A DNA stretch of 64,000 nucleotides. It comes from Acidobacteriota bacterium. GTDB lineage: Bacteria; Acidobacteriota; Blastocatellia; Pyrinomonadales; Pyrinomonadaceae. The notes under the pieces are model-generated. The model made no database searches. It worked only from the letters and a program-made list of their open reading frames with translations, and was not told the origin of the DNA. The stretch covers positions 44,452 through 108,451 of the forward strand of contig QHXI01000063.1 in NCBI GenBank assembly GCA_003222895.1, written 5' to 3'. The position numbers were made by a program, and so were the translations under genes. Of the stretch, positions 34,330 to 43,485 are shown in pieces; the first letter of the stretch is position 1; every line of letters starts with the position of its first letter.

Positions 34330-35313
34330 ATGCGCGGCTTGAAGACGAGTCCGCCGCGTGTTATACGGCGCGTCATGAACACGAACATCGTCCTTCGATT
34401 TAGAATTACGGGAGTGCTCGCGTTGGTTGCCGCCGCGTTTTCGGCGAATCACGCGCAGACACCAACACCTTCGCCACCAGCCACGCCGCCCGCCAGCGAC
34501 ATCTTCATCGTTGAGGTTCGAAAGCAAGATGGAGAGTTGAAACTTGGTCAGCCGAAAAAGATCACCGACCTTCCCGTCTACAACAACCAACCATTCTTCA
34601 TGCCCGACGGCCACACAATTCTCTACACATCGTTTCGAGACAAGCAGGCCGACATCTATCGATACGACATTCGCACCGGTCAGACGACGCAAGTGACGAA
34701 CACGCCCGAAAGCGAATACTCGCCGACGCTGATGCCGGACGGTAAAAATATTTCGGTTGTGCGCGTCGAGGCTGATGGTACACAGAGGCTTTGGAAGTTT
34801 CCGCTGGCGGGTGGCGCGCCTTCTCTAATCCTAGAAAACGTGAAGCCGGTTGGTTATCACTATTGGATTGACGATCATACGCTGGCGCTTTTCATTCTCG
34901 GCGGCACTGGCAAACCAAACTTCCTCGAAATTCTTGACATGCGCACTGGCAAATCAGAATTCGTTATCGACAATCCCGGCCGCATCATTCGCAAGATTCC
35001 AAATCAAAAGAACTTCAGTTTCGTCCACAAGATTGCCAACGATCATTGGGAAATCAAAAGGTTCGATCTTAGAGTGCGCACCGTTTCGTCAATGATCGCT
35101 ACGCTTCCGGGGGTGGAAGATTACGCTTGGCTGTCGGATGGAAAGCTCTTGATGGCGAAGGATTCCAAGATCTTCGCGGTCGTTCCGTTAACGGCTGATA
35201 GGTGGAAAGAGATCGCGAATTACTTAATCGGCGGCGTCACGAAAATCACGCGTATCGCGGTTAGTCCGAGCGGAGACAGGATCGCGATCGTGGGTGTGCT
35301 CACGAAAAAATAG
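34330..35313 (+). CDS. TolB/WD40-like beta-propeller protein
   Basis: 'PFFMPDGHTILYTSFRDKQADIYRYDIRTGQTTQVTNTPESEYSPTLMPDGKNISVVR'. Confidence 0.75.
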   Translation: MRGLKTSPPRVIRRVMNTNIVLRFRITGVLALVAAAFSANHAQTPTPSPPATPPASDIFIVEVRKQDGELKLGQPKKITDLPVYNNQPFFMPDGHTILYTSFRDKQADIYRYDIRTGQTTQVTNTPESEYSPTLMPDGKNISVVRVEADGTQRLWKFPLAGGAPSLILENVKPVGYHYWIDDHTLALFILGGTGKPNFLEILDMRTGKSEFVIDNPGRIIRKIPNQKNFSFVHKIANDHWEIKRFDLRVRTVSSMIATLPGVEDYAWLSDGKLLMAKDSKIFAVVPLTADRWKEIANYLIGGVTKITRIAVSPSGDRIAIVGVLTKK

Positions 35314-35417
35314 TTTCTCTGTGCCTCCGTGGATCTCGGTGTCTCTGTGGGTGTGGTTTTTGTTGGAATTATTCACCACAGAGGCACGGAGATCTCACTG
35401 AGACACCGAGGATCCCA

Positions 35418-36254
35418 TCATCCGAGATCGCCGAATCGATGTTGCAGCAGCGCCGCGATCGCGATCGCCGCCGTCTCGGCGCGCATGATGCGGCCACCGA
35501 GCGTTATTGTCTTCCAGCCAGCCTCGCGAGCCTGATCGATTTCTTCATCTGAAAATCCGCCTTCGGAACCAATCAGCGCTATTACCCTGTCGGGCTTTGC
35601 GCCGGACGCATCGAGCAGACTGTCAAACAAACTACCGTCACGCTCCGCAAACATCAATCGAAGTTCATTCGGACTTGTCGATTGTTTGCGATGTGTCAGA
35701 CGCCCGCGCGTAAGCAAGGGCTCACTTGCGAAAGTTGCCCTCCCTAACAGTCGGGCTTCTGACACTAGATCGCTGAAATTAACTGGCCGCTCAACCTTCA
35801 TCAAACGCGCGCGGCCGCATTGCTTCGTCGCTTCAAGGGCAATGCGTTGCCAGCGAGTAATCTTTCGCTCAGCGTCATCATCGCTCTTAATTCTTACGTC
35901 GGCACGTGAGGTGATGACCGGGATTAAGGAAGTCACGCCTAGTTCGGTTGCTTTCTGCACGACGAGGTCGAACTTCTCACCTTTCAGCGGCGCGACCGCC
36001 AGCGAAAGATTTAGCGGCGATTCGGGGCTTGCTGCGGTGACTTCTTCAATGATTCTTAGTCGCGCTGAGGTGCGATCAACTTCAGCGATCCCGCAGCGAA
36101 ACTCTTGCCCATCGCCATCGAACGCGTAAACCTCGTCGCCAGAGGTGAGACGCAGAACGTCGCGCAGATGACGCGTTTCATCCGCGTTCAGAGTTGCGGA
36201 TGTCTTATCTGAGTTAAAGCTATCCGGCGTTGCGTAAAACCTGCGACGAGTCAT
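35418..36254 (-). CDS. rsmE: 16S rRNA (uracil1498-N3)-methyltransferase; contains an in-frame repeat insertion
   Basis: 'MTRRRFYATPDSF', 'HLRDVLRLTSGDEVYAFDGDGQEF', 'VIALIGSEGGFSDEEIDQAREAGWKTITLGGRIMRAETA'; start refined to 36254. Confidence 0.9.
   Translation of the reverse strand: MTRRRFYATPDSFNSDKTSATLNADETRHLRDVLRLTSGDEVYAFDGDGQEFRCGIAEVDRTSARLRIIEEVTAASPESPLNLSLAVAPLKGEKFDLVVQKATELGVTSLIPVITSRADVRIKSDDDAERKITRWQRIALEATKQCGRARLMKVERPVNFSDLVSEARLLGRATFASEPLLTRGRLTHRKQSTSPNELRLMFAERDGSLFDSLLDASGAKPDRVIALIGSEGGFSDEEIDQAREAGWKTITLGGRIMRAETAAIAIAALLQHRFGDLG
35693..35765. repeat. Palindromic element inserted inside the rsmE coding sequence
   Basis: Left GTGTCAGACGCCCG, right CGGGCTTCTGACAC (13/14); same right arm as 14089-14105. 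Confidence 0.7.
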
Positions 36255-36279
36255 ATTTGAAAAAAGTGTCGGAAGCGAG

Positions 36280-37164
36280 TCAAACAACAATTGCCACCCA
36301 TTCGCCGTCTTGATCGATTTCAGAATCCGCGATGCCAAGTTCCGCCAATTTACGTTGCACCATCTCGATCTGAGCATCGAGAATTCCTGAAAGCACTAAT
36401 CGTCCGCAGGTTGCGCCAGACAGTGCCGGCAGCAATTCAACGATTACTGGCGCCGTCAGATTTGCACAGACAAAGTCCGCAGAGGGCGTTTGCTCTTCAA
36501 CGCTGCCGACACAAAAATCGATTCCGTCGGCGACTTGATTTAACTCTGCGTTGTCTTTCGCGATAGCTATCGCCTCAGCATCAATGTCGTAGGCCTCAAT
36601 GTGTGCATCTGCAAACATCTTCGCTGCGGCGATCGCTAGAATTCCTGTGCCCGTTCCGACGTCGAGAAAACTTCCGCCGCGAAAATGTTTGTCAATTGCT
36701 TTCAAGCAAAGCCGCGTAGTTTCGTGCGTACCGGTCCCGAAAGCCATGCCGGGATTAATGAAGATGACGATCTCGTCATCAGATGGCTCGGTCGCTACCC
36801 CGACAGGTCGCGGTCCTGACTCGATCCATGGCGGCGCGATCACGAACCGGCCAACTTGAACGGGTTGCCAACTCTTCTTCCATTCGGCCAGCCAATCGCG
36901 ATCGGCAACCTCTCTGTCTTTCAAATCGACGCTCGCCGAAGAATCAAATCCATAGATTCGCAGCGCCTCAGTGAGCGTAGCGTGCACGGACGCAACATCC
37001 GGCTTATTTTCAAAATACCCACGCACTGAAGTCGTTTCACCGCGTTCATCGGTTTCAGTTCCGAGGGCGCCCGCTTCCATCAATCCGTATTCAATCGCTT
37101 CACGGGCGCCGGCGATGGCTGCTGCGTCGATCGCGAACCATACCTTTGGCGAGGATGAGTTCAC
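36280..37164 (-). CDS. prmA: Ribosomal protein L11 methyltransferase
   Basis: 'NPGMAFGTGTHETTRLCLKAIDKHFRGGSFLDVGTGTGILAIAAAKM'. Confidence 0.92.
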   Translation of the reverse strand: MNSSSPKVWFAIDAAAIAGAREAIEYGLMEAGALGTETDERGETTSVRGYFENKPDVASVHATLTEALRIYGFDSSASVDLKDREVADRDWLAEWKKSWQPVQVGRFVIAPPWIESGPRPVGVATEPSDDEIVIFINPGMAFGTGTHETTRLCLKAIDKHFRGGSFLDVGTGTGILAIAAAKMFADAHIEAYDIDAEAIAIAKDNAELNQVADGIDFCVGSVEEQTPSADFVCANLTAPVIVELLPALSGATCGRLVLSGILDAQIEMVQRKLAELGIADSEIDQDGEWVAIVV

Positions 37165-38087
37165 GACCCGATGCCCATTTCATCCAGCAAATGTGCGCGC
37201 TCGCGCCAGTCGGCTTCCACTTTCACAAACAATTCGAGGTGGCAGCGATGGCCCAGTAGTTCTTCGATTTGGCGACGCGCGCGCATTCCGATTTGCTTCA
37301 AGCGCTGGGCGCCATGTCCGATGATGATTTTCTTTTGCGATTCGCGCTCGACAAAGATTGCACAATAGATGCGCGTGAAATCTTCGCGCACCTCTTCCCA
37401 TTTTTCCGTCACCACAGCGGTGACGTACGGAATCTCTTCGCCGGTCGATTCGAGAATTTTCTCGCGCACAATCTCCGGAACAATTGCGCGCAACGGCTGA
37501 TCGGTAAGTTCATCTTCGGAAAAAACGGCAGCGCCCTCCGGCAGATGCTTGATGATTTCCGTCATCAACTGTTCAAGCTGATCGCCCTTCAGTGCTGAGA
37601 TGGGAATGATTGCTTGCCAATCATGCTGTTGTTGATACGCCTCGATCAAAGGCAGCAGCTTTGATTTGTCTTTGAGCTTATCGCTCTTGTTGAGCAAGAG
37701 CAGCGCGGGCTTCTCTGATTGTTTCACCAGATCCAACACAAACCGATCGCCATTGCCGGTCGACACCGCCGCATCGCGAATCAGGCAAACCAGATCGACA
37801 CCCATCAGCGCGTCGTGCACGGCCGCCATCATGCGGCGATTTAGTTCGTAACCGGGTTTATGCACGCCGGGCGTATCAACCAAAACCATTTGTCCATCCG
37901 GACGATTGACAATGCCGAGAATTTTGAAGCGGGTTGTTTGCGGCTTGTTCGAGACGGCGGCGATCTTTTCGCCGACGAGTCGATTCAGCAGCGTCGATTT
38001 GCCGGCGTTGGGGCGGCCGATAAGAGCGACATAGCCGGCGCGAAAAGGTTCGTTGGATTGTTCGAGTGATTTCGAAGAGGACGGCAC
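37161..38087 (-). CDS. era: GTPase Era
   Basis: 'GYVALIGRPNAGKSTLLNRLVGEKIAAVSNKPQTTRFKILGI', 'LVDTPGVHKP', 'NKSD', C-terminal KH domain. Confidence 0.95.
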   Translation of the reverse strand: MPSSSKSLEQSNEPFRAGYVALIGRPNAGKSTLLNRLVGEKIAAVSNKPQTTRFKILGIVNRPDGQMVLVDTPGVHKPGYELNRRMMAAVHDALMGVDLVCLIRDAAVSTGNGDRFVLDLVKQSEKPALLLLNKSDKLKDKSKLLPLIEAYQQQHDWQAIIPISALKGDQLEQLMTEIIKHLPEGAAVFSEDELTDQPLRAIVPEIVREKILESTGEEIPYVTAVVTEKWEEVREDFTRIYCAIFVERESQKKIIIGHGAQRLKQIGMRARRQIEELLGHRCHLELFVKVEADWRERAHLLDEMGIGS

Positions 38088-38102
38088 AAACTTAGATAAT
38101 CC

Positions 38103-38348
38103 TTATCGCTCTGTGGAAATGAGGATTTCTTCGGGAGGAATTATCACTACTTTACCGTCTCGCCAGACAGCCACAGAATTTCCGAGTCGCCTATGAATAG
38201 ACAGTTCATGTCGTACCGCTCGCTGAAGCAGATGTTCGATTTCGCTCGCTTGTTCGACTAAATCGAACCTGCCCAGGGACCTGCTTTGGTGCAGCTTCTT
38301 GTTCCCGTTCGATGATTTAACGTTGGTTTTGCGAGTACTCTTTCTCAT
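38103..38348 (-). CDS. Small protein downstream of the zeta-toxin-like gene; possible antitoxin partner
   Basis: 81 aa, gene pair with 38381..38968. Confidence 0.5.
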   Translation of the reverse strand: MRKSTRKTNVKSSNGNKKLHQSRSLGRFDLVEQASEIEHLLQRAVRHELSIHRRLGNSVAVWRDGKVVIIPPEEILISTER

Positions 38349-38380
38349 AGGGCTTTCTGGTCACCATCAGTCTGTCACTT

Positions 38381-38968
38381 TTATTTGCGAGACTCAAGTA
38401 ACATTTGCCATAAGTCCGCCCGGGAGACCTTCGGTCGACCCTCACGCATTCCAGTTGCAACCAGGGCCGCTCGATCCTCTTCAGAATTGTCATAGATAGC
38501 CCAAGTATCGGCGAGAGGGATATACAATTCGAAAAGGTTGTGAACCCCTCGCCGATATCGTCTTCGCAGTTCGTGTGAGGGAATAGCATGACCTCCACGG
38601 CGAACGCGTTCAGCCACTCGCTCAATCGCGAGATCGACACTTCTCAGCCAAACGAAAAGTAAGTGTACCTCATAGCCTTCTTGTCGCAGGCGGCTCAGCC
38701 AGGGTGCGTACGATCGCGCGGCTAGCGTACTCTCGAAAACAAAATTCTCTCTACGCCCAGAGAGTTCGTGCAGCCGAGCAAGCATTACACGTCCAGCCTC
38801 GATCGCAACAGTTTCCGGTTCAAAGGCTGAAAGACCGGACGCGATTGCATCAGCGTTTACGAACGGAAATTCGGCATATCGGTCTTGAAGTAGAAATGGA
38901 GCAAGTGAAGTCTTACCAGCTCCATTTGGCCCGGAAATAATAATTACCTGGGGACTCATTTCACTCAT
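38381..38968 (-). CDS. Zeta-toxin-like P-loop kinase (COG4185-type)
   Basis: 'VIIISGPNGAGKTSLAPFLLQDR..FVNADAIASGLSAF..NFVFESTLAARSY'. Confidence 0.8.
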   Translation of the reverse strand: MSEMSPQVIIISGPNGAGKTSLAPFLLQDRYAEFPFVNADAIASGLSAFEPETVAIEAGRVMLARLHELSGRRENFVFESTLAARSYAPWLSRLRQEGYEVHLLFVWLRSVDLAIERVAERVRRGGHAIPSHELRRRYRRGVHNLFELYIPLADTWAIYDNSEEDRAALVATGMREGRPKVSRADLWQMLLESRK

Positions 38969-39363
38969 TACAACCCTCGCAGCGGCTGTCCGAAAGTGAA
39001 CTCCACCAGGTGCCCGTCAGGATCGCGCACCATCGTAAAGTATCCAACGACTCCGCCAATGTCGACCGGCGGTTCGACCAGGGTGTCTTGTTGGCGGGCG
39101 AGTTCAGCGATGCGATCGACTTCCTCGCGCGAGTTGCATTGAAAGCCGAAGTGATCGAGGCGGGACTTAACTTCCTCTTGCACAATCACCAGAACGAACA
39201 GCGGATCTTCGTCGGATCTGGTCGGCGGACCAAGCCAAACATTGTGTCGACCTTCGAGCCTTCGATCGCGAACGATCGTCAGGCCGCAGACAGAAGTGTA
39301 GAAATCGACTGACCTCTCAAGATTGCTGCAGTTGATCGTGATATGCGTCCAGCGTGGTGGCAC
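38968..39363 (-). CDS. VOC/glyoxalase family protein
   Basis: 'THITINCSNLERSVDFYTSVCGLTIVRDRRLEG..GYFTMVRDPDGHLVEF'. Confidence 0.85.
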   Translation of the reverse strand: MPPRWTHITINCSNLERSVDFYTSVCGLTIVRDRRLEGRHNVWLGPPTRSDEDPLFVLVIVQEEVKSRLDHFGFQCNSREEVDRIAELARQQDTLVEPPVDIGGVVGYFTMVRDPDGHLVEFTFGQPLRGL

Positions 39364-39387
39364 TGCGGTTTCCTTCGCGGGCGATCT

Positions 39388-40728
39388 TTACGCAGGCAAG
39401 CCGTTGCGCGCGACCGACGTCATGACTTCGCAGAAACGATCCAACTCCCAAATCGTCGTGTAAAGATTTGGTGTGATGCGGATGCCAACGAATTCTTCAT
39501 GAACAATTGGCGTAGTGAAGATGTGATGCTTGCTGAAAAGATAACTGCCGATCTTTCCTTGATCCAGTCCTTCGATCTGGACGTTCGCGATTGCGCACAT
39601 CTGGGTCGGATCGAACGAAGTGTTGAAGCGAATCTTGGGAACGTCTTTCAGTTTGTCCATCCAATATCGTGAAAGATGCCGCAGCCGTGCTTCCTTGCGC
39701 TTACCGCCGATGCCGTTGTGAAACAGAATCGATTCGCCGATTGCGAGTTTCGGCGCGGCTGAGTGCGTGCCGATTTCTTCGAATTTGCGAATGTCTGATT
39801 TCTCTTTGTCTTCGGCGGCAAACAGCGGCCAAATTTTCGCAATTTTGTCGCGCTTAATGTAAAGCAGGCCCGTGCCCTTCGGCGAGTAAAGCCATTTGTG
39901 CAGGCTCGTGCCGAAATAATCACAATCAAGATCCGACTGCTTGAAATAAAACTGTGCGAATGAATGCGCGCCATCGACGATCGTTTCGACGCCGTGCCGC
40001 CGTGCCATCTGACAGACGGCTTTGACCGGAGTGATTTGTCCGGTCAAATTAATTTGATGGGCTATCTGAATCAGGCGCGTGCGCGGCGTGATCGCGTGTT
40101 CGAAAGCAGCAGTAATCTCGTTGATGTTCTTGGGTGGAATAGGGATTCTTATCAAATTGAGTTTAATGCCTTCGCGCTGTTCACGTTGACGAATCGTTGT
40201 AAGCATTCGTCCGTAATCCTGTGTGGTCGTTAAGACTTCGTCGCCTGACTTGAGATCCATTCCCAGCAGCAGGGTTTCAAGCGATTCAGAAGCATTGCGA
40301 GTAATCGCGATCTCTTCGCGATCGCAGCCGAATAATTCAGCTAAGCCGGTGCGAATCGTTTCACATTGCGGCTCGAGAATCTGCCACATCGTGTAGGCCG
40401 TCGCGTCTTCCTGCTGCCAGATATAACGGATCAGGGCTTCGGTCACGAGGCGCGGACTGGGCGAGACGCCACCGTTATTCAAATTGATAATGCCGCGCGT
40501 GACACTGAAAGCGTTCTGGATTGTCGACCAGTAATCTTCATCCATCGCCGCTTGTTCGGGCGTGAGATGCGCGACTGATCTCGTCGCCGCCTGAACCTCT
40601 TTCAGTAGTGATGCGATCGTCGATGACGAAAGCGCAGCCAGGCCGAGGCCTTTGCCGGCGAGTGATAGAAAGTTACGTCTGGGGAATTGATTAGGTGTCA
40701 TGTGATGCTCCAACCGGAGCGCAGGCAT
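39388..40728 (-). CDS. PLP-dependent aminotransferase class V, isopenicillin-N-epimerase-like, Tat-type signal
   Basis: 'RRNFLSLAGKGLGLAAL'; 'ETIVDGAHSFAQFYFKQSDLDCDYFGTSLHKWLYSPKGTGLLYI'. Confidence 0.85.
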   Translation of the reverse strand: MPALRLEHHMTPNQFPRRNFLSLAGKGLGLAALSSSTIASLLKEVQAATRSVAHLTPEQAAMDEDYWSTIQNAFSVTRGIINLNNGGVSPSPRLVTEALIRYIWQQEDATAYTMWQILEPQCETIRTGLAELFGCDREEIAITRNASESLETLLLGMDLKSGDEVLTTTQDYGRMLTTIRQREQREGIKLNLIRIPIPPKNINEITAAFEHAITPRTRLIQIAHQINLTGQITPVKAVCQMARRHGVETIVDGAHSFAQFYFKQSDLDCDYFGTSLHKWLYSPKGTGLLYIKRDKIAKIWPLFAAEDKEKSDIRKFEEIGTHSAAPKLAIGESILFHNGIGGKRKEARLRHLSRYWMDKLKDVPKIRFNTSFDPTQMCAIANVQIEGLDQGKIGSYLFSKHHIFTTPIVHEEFVGIRITPNLYTTIWELDRFCEVMTSVARNGLPA

Positions 40729-40827
40729 CTTGCCTGCGGTGCGCTGGCATCCCTGCCGGCGCTTTGAAGTTTCTCAAAAACGCGAGCAAGGATGCTCGCG
40801 ACCCGCCGACAGGATGTCGGCGCTCCA

Positions 40828-42234
40828 TTACGGCGCGTTGACGGCCGCAGGTACTTCGACTCCGTATCCCGCCTTGATCCACGCCGTTGTGCCACCGGTC
40901 ACATTCAGCAGATCCGTAAATCCGTGTTGTTGCAGGATGCTCGTCGCCGCGCTCGATCGATAACCGCCCGCGCAAATGATCGCCGCCGGCTTTGACGGAT
41001 CGAGTTTCAAGCTCGGCAAAATCTCTCGCAGTTTTGCGAGCGGCGCAGTGATTGCCCGTGGCGCATGACCTGATTGGAATTCAGCCTGACGTCGCACGTC
41101 GACTACTTGTAGATCCGCACGCGTTTCAATCAGCTCCTTCAATTCGCCGACGCTGATCTGCGGCACCGCCGCCACCTCGAATCCGGCCTTGGCCCAGGCG
41201 CCGACGCCGCCATCGAGAAAGCCGATTACATTTTCAAGGCCGACCCGCGCCATGCGCACTTGTGCCTCGGAAACTCGCTTGGTTGATTCAGCCACAATGA
41301 CGATTGGCGAGTTGAGCGGAATCAACGAACCCGCCCACGACGCGAATTGCCCACCGAGTCCGATGTTGAGAGAGCCAGGTACGTGACCCGCACCAAACTC
41401 TGCGGCCGAACGCGTATCGAGGATCACGGCGCCCTGCTGAGCTGCTGACGCAACTTGTGATGGCGTTAAATCTGCCGGTGGAGATAGATTCTCCAACGGC
41501 TGCGCGCCGTCGCGATTGATCTCGGCGTCCTTCGCAAAGTACGCAGGCGCTTCGGGAAGATCGGTCGTCATCATTGTGACGAACTCATCTTTTGTCATCG
41601 GTTGCAGCGCGTAATTGAATTTGCGTTGCTGTCCTATCGTCGACGATGTTTCGCTAGAAAGATTCTTCCCGCACATCGAGCCCGCGCCATGCGCCGGATA
41701 AACTTCGACCTCATCAGGTAACTTCAAAAGCTTTTTGTGCAGACTGTCATACATCATCGCAGCCATCGATTGCGGCGTATGACCCCTTCCGCCGGCGAGA
41801 TCGGGCCGGCCCACGTCACCGATGAAAAGCGTATCGCCCGTCAGAACCTTCTGTGGAGCATGCGCCTCGTCTTCGGTGATCAAGACGCAAATACTCTCGG
41901 GCGTGTGACCGGGTGTTTCCATGATGCGTAACTTCGCGCGGCCTATCGTGAGTTCGTCGCCGTCTTTGACGGCCCGGTGAGGAAACGTTGCCCCGGCCTC
42001 TTTGCCGAAAACGATCTCGGCGCCGGTTTTGTCGGCGAGCTCGCGATGACCGCTGACGAAGTCTGCATGCAAGTGCGTTTCGATGATGTACTTTATCGTC
42101 AGGTTCTGCGCGTTGGCTTCCTCGATATATTGATCGACGTCGCGCTGCGGATCGACAACGGCCGCTTCGCCCTCTGATCCAATCAGATACGAAGCGTGCG
42201 CGAGACAGCCGAGATAGAACTGCTTGAAGTACAT
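40828..42234 (-). CDS. MBL-fold hydrolase fused to two rhodanese domains (persulfide dioxygenase-like)
   Basis: 'IIETHLHADFVSGHREL', 'ETPGHTPESICVLI', 'TGDTLFIGDVGRPDL', rhodanese 'AAIICAGGYRSSAATSIL'. Confidence 0.88.
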   Translation of the reverse strand: MYFKQFYLGCLAHASYLIGSEGEAAVVDPQRDVDQYIEEANAQNLTIKYIIETHLHADFVSGHRELADKTGAEIVFGKEAGATFPHRAVKDGDELTIGRAKLRIMETPGHTPESICVLITEDEAHAPQKVLTGDTLFIGDVGRPDLAGGRGHTPQSMAAMMYDSLHKKLLKLPDEVEVYPAHGAGSMCGKNLSSETSSTIGQQRKFNYALQPMTKDEFVTMMTTDLPEAPAYFAKDAEINRDGAQPLENLSPPADLTPSQVASAAQQGAVILDTRSAAEFGAGHVPGSLNIGLGGQFASWAGSLIPLNSPIVIVAESTKRVSEAQVRMARVGLENVIGFLDGGVGAWAKAGFEVAAVPQISVGELKELIETRADLQVVDVRRQAEFQSGHAPRAITAPLAKLREILPSLKLDPSKPAAIICAGGYRSSAATSILQQHGFTDLLNVTGGTTAWIKAGYGVEVPAAVNAP

Positions 42235-42280
42235 GACACTCAGAGATTACGGTCATTCCTCAAATCATCGTAGATTCATG

Positions 42281-43393
42281 CTAGTAAACTTTTCTGCCTT
42301 CGCACAAATTGATGAGTTCTGGCAAAGCTAGGATCTGGGGCCGAGGGCCACTTCCCTTACGTATCACTTTCAATATTCCAGCGGCCTTGAGCTTCGTCAG
42401 AAGGTTACTTGTCATTGGATAGCTGGGCATGCCAGGTCGGGTTTTGAGATGAGAACTCCTAAATATCGGTTTTTCAAACATGGAATCCAGTAGAGGAATA
42501 GCAAACTGTGAATGAGTTAGGTCAAGAACTCTTTGCTTCAGCTCTCCATACAGATCGATCATCGCCCGCGCTTTTTCAGAATTCAAACGAGCTTGCTCAT
42601 CAACGGCTTGGAGAAAGAACGCTATCCAATCGTTCCACGAATCAGGTTTTTTCCCTAACATCCGTAATCTTTCGACATAAATATCTCGATTCGCTTCAAG
42701 ATATGCAGATAAATAGAAGAGCGGTCTCGACAGGATGGTTTTTTCGTATAAGAAGAGAGGGATTAACATCCTGCCGACCCTTCCATTGCCATCCAGGAAG
42801 GGATGGATGATCTCGAACTGGGCGTGCACGACCGCCAACTGCACAATCGCGTCAGGACGATCCATGTGATAGTACTTTTCCCAATTGTCTAAGTATTCAA
42901 GTAAGTGACTCGGGTCTGGAGGAACAAAGTCCGCCTTCTCCATGGGAGTGCCAGGAGATCCTATCCAGTTCTGGCTCTTTCGAAACTCTCCCCTCCCCAT
43001 ATCGCGCCCGCGCACGCTATTTAAAAGAATCCCATGAAGTTTTTTCAGAAGATTAAGCCTAAATGGTTTAGTTCTTAGGTCTCTCTCTCCAGCCTTCAGG
43101 GCTCGTTGATAGTTCCTAATTTCAAAGATGTCTTCTCTGCGTTCGGGCTGTCTAGGTTCTTCACCTGCCTCGAACTTGAAAACGTCGCCAAGCGTTGCTT
43201 GTGTTCCTTCGATTCGAGAAGAAAGCACGGCTTCCTGTGTGGTCATCGGCGATAGCAGTAGTTCTGGGTTAGCGACTCCTTGTAGGACGCCGTCATAGTA
43301 AGCTAAAGAGCGGTTGGCTTTAGCAATTAGGGGAATTAGCGGCTCCCAACTTACTTCTGACAGTGGAAGAGTCTGAGGTAGAAAAGGTTTCAT
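42281..43393 (-). CDS. Fic family protein with C-terminal winged-helix-like region
   Basis: Fic motif 'IHPFLDGNGRVGRM'. Confidence 0.9.
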   Translation of the reverse strand: MKPFLPQTLPLSEVSWEPLIPLIAKANRSLAYYDGVLQGVANPELLLSPMTTQEAVLSSRIEGTQATLGDVFKFEAGEEPRQPERREDIFEIRNYQRALKAGERDLRTKPFRLNLLKKLHGILLNSVRGRDMGRGEFRKSQNWIGSPGTPMEKADFVPPDPSHLLEYLDNWEKYYHMDRPDAIVQLAVVHAQFEIIHPFLDGNGRVGRMLIPLFLYEKTILSRPLFYLSAYLEANRDIYVERLRMLGKKPDSWNDWIAFFLQAVDEQARLNSEKARAMIDLYGELKQRVLDLTHSQFAIPLLDSMFEKPIFRSSHLKTRPGMPSYPMTSNLLTKLKAAGILKVIRKGSGPRPQILALPELINLCEGRKVY

Positions 43394-43396
43394 TTT

Positions 43397-43459
43397 GTAT
43401 AAAGTTAAATATAGAGGAACTCACTAGTGTAAAGCAATAAGCTTTATACTTTACACTAG
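43397..43459. promoter_or_regulatory. Candidate operator array upstream of fic (GTRTAAAG motifs)
   Basis: GTATAAAG 43397-43404, GTGTAAAG 43427-43434, CTTTATAC 43442-43449, CTTTACAC 43449-43456; inverted repeat CTAGTGTAAAG/CTTTACACTAG (43424-43434/43449-43459). Confidence 0.6.
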
Positions 43460-43485
43460 CAATCTAGTGGATAACTGATGATATA

